DNA of 64,000 nt, taken from contig JBBELK010001059.1 in NCBI GenBank assembly GCA_037783545.1, positions 186,001 to 250,000 on the forward strand, in the 5' to 3' direction. Position 1 is the first letter of the stretch. Each line of letters opens with the position of its first letter. The notes under the pieces are model-generated. The model was not told the origin of the DNA. It ran no database searches and saw only the letters and a program-made list of their open reading frames with translations. The translations under genes and the position numbers were made by a program. The DNA is from Henricia sp. BOLD:AAB3569 (Eukaryota > Echinodermata > Asteroidea > Spinulosida > Echinasteridae). Positions 53,701 to 59,700 of the stretch are shown piece by piece.

Positions 53701-56700
53701 ACGTTGGCACAAGTGGGGCTAGAACCCATAACTCTCTGATTACGAGCACGGCTGTGTACCCACTAGACCACACGTGCCCCCGAGCAACAAAAGAAACGCA
53801 CATTTTTAATTGAATCGAAATTTGATGAAAGTAACCAAAATCGAGGCTTGCAGGAAAAATAGTTTGGTCCCGTTTTGAAATTGTTCATTGTGTGCATCAC
53901 AATGATACACACGTGGCGCGATCAAAATTACGCGCAGCAAAGACAGTGATTCCCAACAACGGGAGATTACACGCGCTATATCGTGCGGTCTTGCAGACGC
54001 ACTGACCTGCACTGTCAAGGTCAATAACCAAAGTTATCAATTGAGGGTGTGTTTGCAGAAATATGAATTCCCTTGAGGAGAAAGCTCCAGGGCGGTTTTG
54101 GGCGCTTTGAGGAGAAAGCTGTAGGGCGGTTTGGAGTGCTTTGAGAAAGCTGCAGGGCGGTTGGGGGTGCAATGAGGAGAAAGCTGCAGGGCGGTTTGGG
54201 GTGCTTTGAGGAGAAAGCTGCAGGGCGGTTCAGAGTGCTTTGAGAAAGCTGCAGGGCGGTTGGGGGTACAATGAGGAGAAAGCTGCAGGGACGTTTGGGG
54301 TGCTTTGAGGAGAAAGCTGCAGGGCGGTCTGGGGTGCAATTAGGAGAAAGCTGCAGGGCGGTTTTTGGTGCTTTGAGGAGAAAGCTGCAGGGCTGTTTGG
54401 GGTGCTTTGAGGTGAAAGCTGCAGGGCGATTTGGGGTGCAATGAGGAGAAAGCTGCAAGGCGGTTTGGGGTGCAATGAGGAGAAAGCTGCAGGGCGGTTT
54501 TGGGTGCTTTGAGGAGAAAGCTGCAGGGACGTTTGGGGTGCTTTGAGGAGAAGGCTGCAGGGCAGTTTGGGGTGCTTTTAGGAGAAAGCTGCAGGGACGT
54601 TTGGGGTGCTTTGAGGAGAAAGCTGCAGGGCGGTTTCGGGTGCTTTGAGAAGAAAGCTGCAGGATTTTGGGCACTTTGGAGAAGTAATGGGTATATCTGA
54701 CCTGGTCTTCATATGGTGGTACATCTGGGTCTTTAGAGACGTGACCAGGAATAAGTGTCAAGTTGCTTCCCCAGCCCCTGACGACGGATGTCATCTGGCC
54801 CTCGATGAGTCCAACGTTGAGCTGCGATCGCTGAATGTCAAAGTATTCATACCCCACGGCCGAAACCTCAATGCCATAGGTCTGCGTGATGTCCATGGTG
54901 ACTTTAAAGATAGATTACATGATTGGAAAACGTTTTAAAACAGAAACAACATCATTACATAACTAAAGAATAATGTTATTAAATTACCCTGTAGAAATTT
55001 CAGCCACATAGATTTAGTGATACTTCAGAAAACCTGACAATTCCATGCATGATTTACGTGTTGAATGAATGGTAAAAAAATTGTCTGCTGGCAATTTTAA
55101 AAAATTACCTTTGAATCCAAGGCGGTACAGCCCTACAACCAGCGTGAACGGCTGAATGAGCAGGGTGGAGATAGTAGGACGACCAAGAATGTCACTGTCA
55201 TCGCTTACGACCGCCCCCGTCTGTGGGTCCAAACGCTCCAGGCTCCAGCTCTTAGTATTCTCTGTAAACCAGCAGTTAAGCTTCGTCGTACCTTGAAAGA
55301 CCAAGCGACTCTTACGGACGGCGACTATCGGCAGCCACCAGCCCGGCGCCGCGTCCTGCACGGAAACGTCCGGCAGGCCGCAGTATTTTTTCCCTTCCAA
55401 GACCGGAATGAGAACGGTGATGTTAGAAGATGAGATATCATTGTACCCCATGGCTTTGACGCTGTAGCTCATTTGTTCCTCAAATACGTGGGAGATGTTA
55501 ACCCAGGGACGTAAGTCGCCTTTATGGTTAGGTTGACCGTCGCATTTCCCGTAAGCTTCTGTTGGCATATTGTCGCCATAGTCGACCACCACGCAAGACT
55601 TGGTGCCCATCAACTGCATGGTTAGGTTGAGTTCGCGAGTCTCGTTCGCTCGCGATATTCCCATGTCCTTAATGGTTACGGCTCGGATCGGCTCACTCAG
55701 GATGATTCTGACTTTCTTTTCAGTGGGAGGAGTAACTGGATTACTGGACTTGATACTTACTTCAAAGCTGTCGATCTGAAGGATATCACAACAGAAATGA
55801 GACAATATACACTCGGTATCATTACACAATAAATTTTAGAACATTATTAGTTATTCCACGAGCGCAAGTGGGATAACAAATTTATCAAATACGCTTGACG
55901 CACAAACGTGCAGGCTGGGAAGCGCGTGCAAAGAATCGCGAACTTGAGGCAAATCAGACGTGAACACAGCTCTAAATCATTCCGTGTTGAGAATGCAGCG
56001 CGCAAGGAATACTTGGGCACATTAGGCCCAAAAAAAAAATAGTTCTGCTTCCGATTACATGGCATTTCAAAATAGGGTAGGTAGGGAATTTATTTTATTT
56101 TTTGCCAATTTGTTTTGTGCACAATCATATGGAGGCATCTGCGTGTAGTCAAGGCTTAAGGGTAACAGTAAAACAATGGAAACAAGACTACCAAATAACT
56201 TCTACAATACATGAAGCACGTCGTTAGAAATTAATTTATTCGTTTATATACATGTATTTGGTTTTTTTTATTTTTTTTTTTCCGATACAAAAAATAGGGT
56301 CGCAGCCTAAAAATAGGGTCGGTCGGGAAACCGGAAGCAGAACTATTATTTTTTTTGGCCTTACGCAAAGTACGACACAAAATCGGAAGGGCTACATAGT
56401 ACAATGCCACACTCTTGTTGCCATTCATCCACCAAAAACGGTACACTCATTGGGCATGCACGCTCATCGTACACACGTATAGTGCCGAGCGACCTCGTGA
56501 GAAATCGGGTCAGTATTTCACCCGTAGACACCAATATAAGTTAAAAATTTAGATATACAGTCGGTTGAATCTGTATCTGAGCTCTATATAACTAGTTTGT
56601 GTCAAAAACACAAATTCGCCACGTTTTACGAGTTTGAAGCGGCCGAGTGCTGCACTTGTACTCCCCTGCGAAATATATTTGTACACGATCAAACTTAGCG

Positions 56701-59700
56701 CTTTTGTGCGGTGTACTAGAATTGTATCCCATCATGCACTACCTCATATACCGTGCGCAGTGGGGGCACTGTAAAGGCACGTATTGACCTTTATCACAGT
56801 GCGGCCATCTTCCCTTTTCCCATATTAAAACGAGTGTAACCAAATCGAGGCTTCCAGGAAAATAGTTGGGTCCCATGCTGAAATTGTCACGCGTGCATCA
56901 CAATGGCACACATGTAACACGACCAAGCAGAGAGTAATTTTGTCACTCACAACAACGTTAGATTATACATGTCACATGGGGGAACAAGACGAAGGTGGCT
57001 GTGACATGATAAAGGTACATACTTACCTTCTCAGGAAATTTATGGTCGAAACTAAAGAATAGATCCTTCCCATGCGAGTAGTTGCCTAGACTGGACCCAT
57101 CACCAAAATCAACAAGGTAATCCACGTCAGAACCTGAAACAAACGAAAACAAGATACAATTTACATAAAATTTGGAATTTTAAAGGAAATGCATGTGTCC
57201 ATGAGCGTGTCCAGAATCACATTTTTTAATCCCCCATTTTTCCCATGCAGAGGTCGAAATTAACACTAGCCCCATGGTCCGAGACCAGTAAAAAATTAGA
57301 AGGACCACTGGATCTGTCAAAGAAGCTAGTCTGATGGACCAGTGAAAACATTTACCGACTCATGGAAACATTCTCCGATGCCTAATCCACAGTAAACACT
57401 TCTTACTCAATGCGAAGAATTCCTGGTTACCACAATTCAAACAATTCCTGATCGCTTTAGACATTTTCAGATAACTACATTTCTTTCTCCGATCTCTCCA
57501 GACATGCCCCAGTGTTGGATCAAAAAGCAATCCCGTCCATCCTGCACTCAATTATTTTGAAAAGCACCAGTGGGCCACCAAATTTTCAACACGACCATTA
57601 GAGTTCTCTAATATACTGGTCCTTCTGACCAGCGTGAATTTCAGGTTAATTTTGACCCCTGCAATGGGTATTGAGATTTTGATACCATATAATTTGTCAT
57701 CTTTTTCTAATTACCTTTTTGAAATTTTTCGGTCCCAATCCACATATTTTCAAGGATATCAAATAAAAAATTGACAATGTTTTGTAAACTAATTTATCCG
57801 GTTTATAATACATAAAACAGTACAGTGATTACGCCAACATTTTTGCTTCCACATCTACATTCTTCGATCCAGTATTTTGAGCTGGTATTTGTTAGGCCAG
57901 AATGAAATTCATTTTCTGGAAATATCTGTGGATTTTATTCTAGCCTAACATAAAAGTACACTGCCCTGGCAGCCGCTCTTACGGTCCCAGAGTGTGTAGG
58001 GCCATGGTGCAGGCTAATATAGCCTCGTCCATTCTGAAAATAGGGTGTGTGTCTTTTCGAAATCAAATATTTATCACAGAAAACACACCCTTTGTAAATT
58101 CACGACATTTAGTTTCAGCCATATTCACATTATATTACAGATATGGTCACATTTGCTTCAAGAATGACATACAACACACAACTAAGCGCGCGCGCGTCAT
58201 TCGATTAGCCTAGCAACGCATAAACACACTGTGGCGAGCTCACACAAATAATGAGTCTCCACCCTCTGGGATTGTAAGAGCAGCTGCCCTACTCGGGCAA
58301 GGTATGGAGCGTGGGGAAATTTGTGGCACAAATTTGTAATCTATAAAGAACCAAAATGCCACTATTACAAAAGATTATATCCTCACCATACTTGAATGAC
58401 ATGTTGAAAATGACCGGTCTGTCCAGTGGGAAAACGTTTAGTAATTTACTATGGCCAAGCACAGCCAGGGAGCTTAGAGATTCCGAAGGTTTGTAGCGAG
58501 TGATTGACGACACGTTCTTCAGCTTCTCAAAAAACATAACCTGGACAACACAAGAAGGGAGAGACACAAGAATGCCAAACGTTTTTTTTCCATCGCGGTT
58601 GAAAATGTTGTCATTGTTAAAGACAGATTACATGATTGGGAAACTTTTAAAAACAGGAACAACATCATTACGTAACTAAAGAATAATGTTGATAAACTGC
58701 CTTGTAGAAATTTCAGCCACATAGATTTCAAAAAATGAATGGTAAAACAAAATTGTTTGCAAACGGGGGGTCGAAGGCTGCGTAGTAGGGCGGGGCGAGT
58801 AGCTCGATTAATCGCGAGTAGTAAACGGTACTCGGACTCGCGATTAGCATTTTTAAACTACTTGATTAATCACGGCGCCGCGAGTACCGTTACATACTCG
58901 CGATTAATCGCGATTAATCGCTATTAATCGCGATTAATCGCGATTAATCGCGATTAATCGCGATTACGCTATACTGTTACACTATGACAGTCCCCTTTCT
59001 TAAAAGACGGCATGTGTGCAGCTGAATTTTATTGTGTAGGCCTATGCTGACAACTTTAACATATAGGCCTACACGTACAATTACGTACATGTAGAAGCGT
59101 GGAAATGTTTACAACTTTGGACGGCTCCTTAGTTGTAATATAAAATGGCAGTTTTCTCCAAACGCCAACAAATTGATATGTGCGTCTTTTTATAAATTAG
59201 GGGTCCGATGTTGGTGTCCCCCGTTACATTTTACATCTTGTTTTTGTAAATTCAGGACACATTCTTCAAATACTTTCTATCTCAAATAGTGAGTACATAA
59301 AGTACAATTCATACAAAATGGTTTAAAAGCCATTTTAATGATTTTTGTATGAAAAAAAACACATATCAGGTGTAACGGGGGACACTAAATGTCACACTTT
59401 TGGACCCCCAATTTATAGAAAGACCCATATAGCACTTTTTGATGAAGCTCTTCATATAAAAATCTTTCTATTTATGAGTATTGGGGACGTTAAATTTGTC
59501 AAATCTCTTACCTCGACAGTGTAAATGTCCTCACTAACTAGGTTATAAATGGTAGCATTGACAGAGTAGCGCCCACTGGTTGTGAAACTCATGGGATGCG
59601 AGGCAGACTGGCCGTCTGACGTCAGAAATGACAGGTTCGCCACTCTGCCTTCGGGGTACGTGACCTCTGGCTGGCAGCTGAAGCTCGCCTGGGGGTCAGT

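Noticed and set aside
54055-54680. CRISPR-like array
   Set aside because: Units are directly tandem without unique spacers, in an animal intron; it is a minisatellite.
54021-54896. A 291-codon open frame proposed as one protein
   Set aside because: Only 54702-54901 matches the REJ module. The rest is minisatellite after a splice donor that keeps the frame to exon 7.
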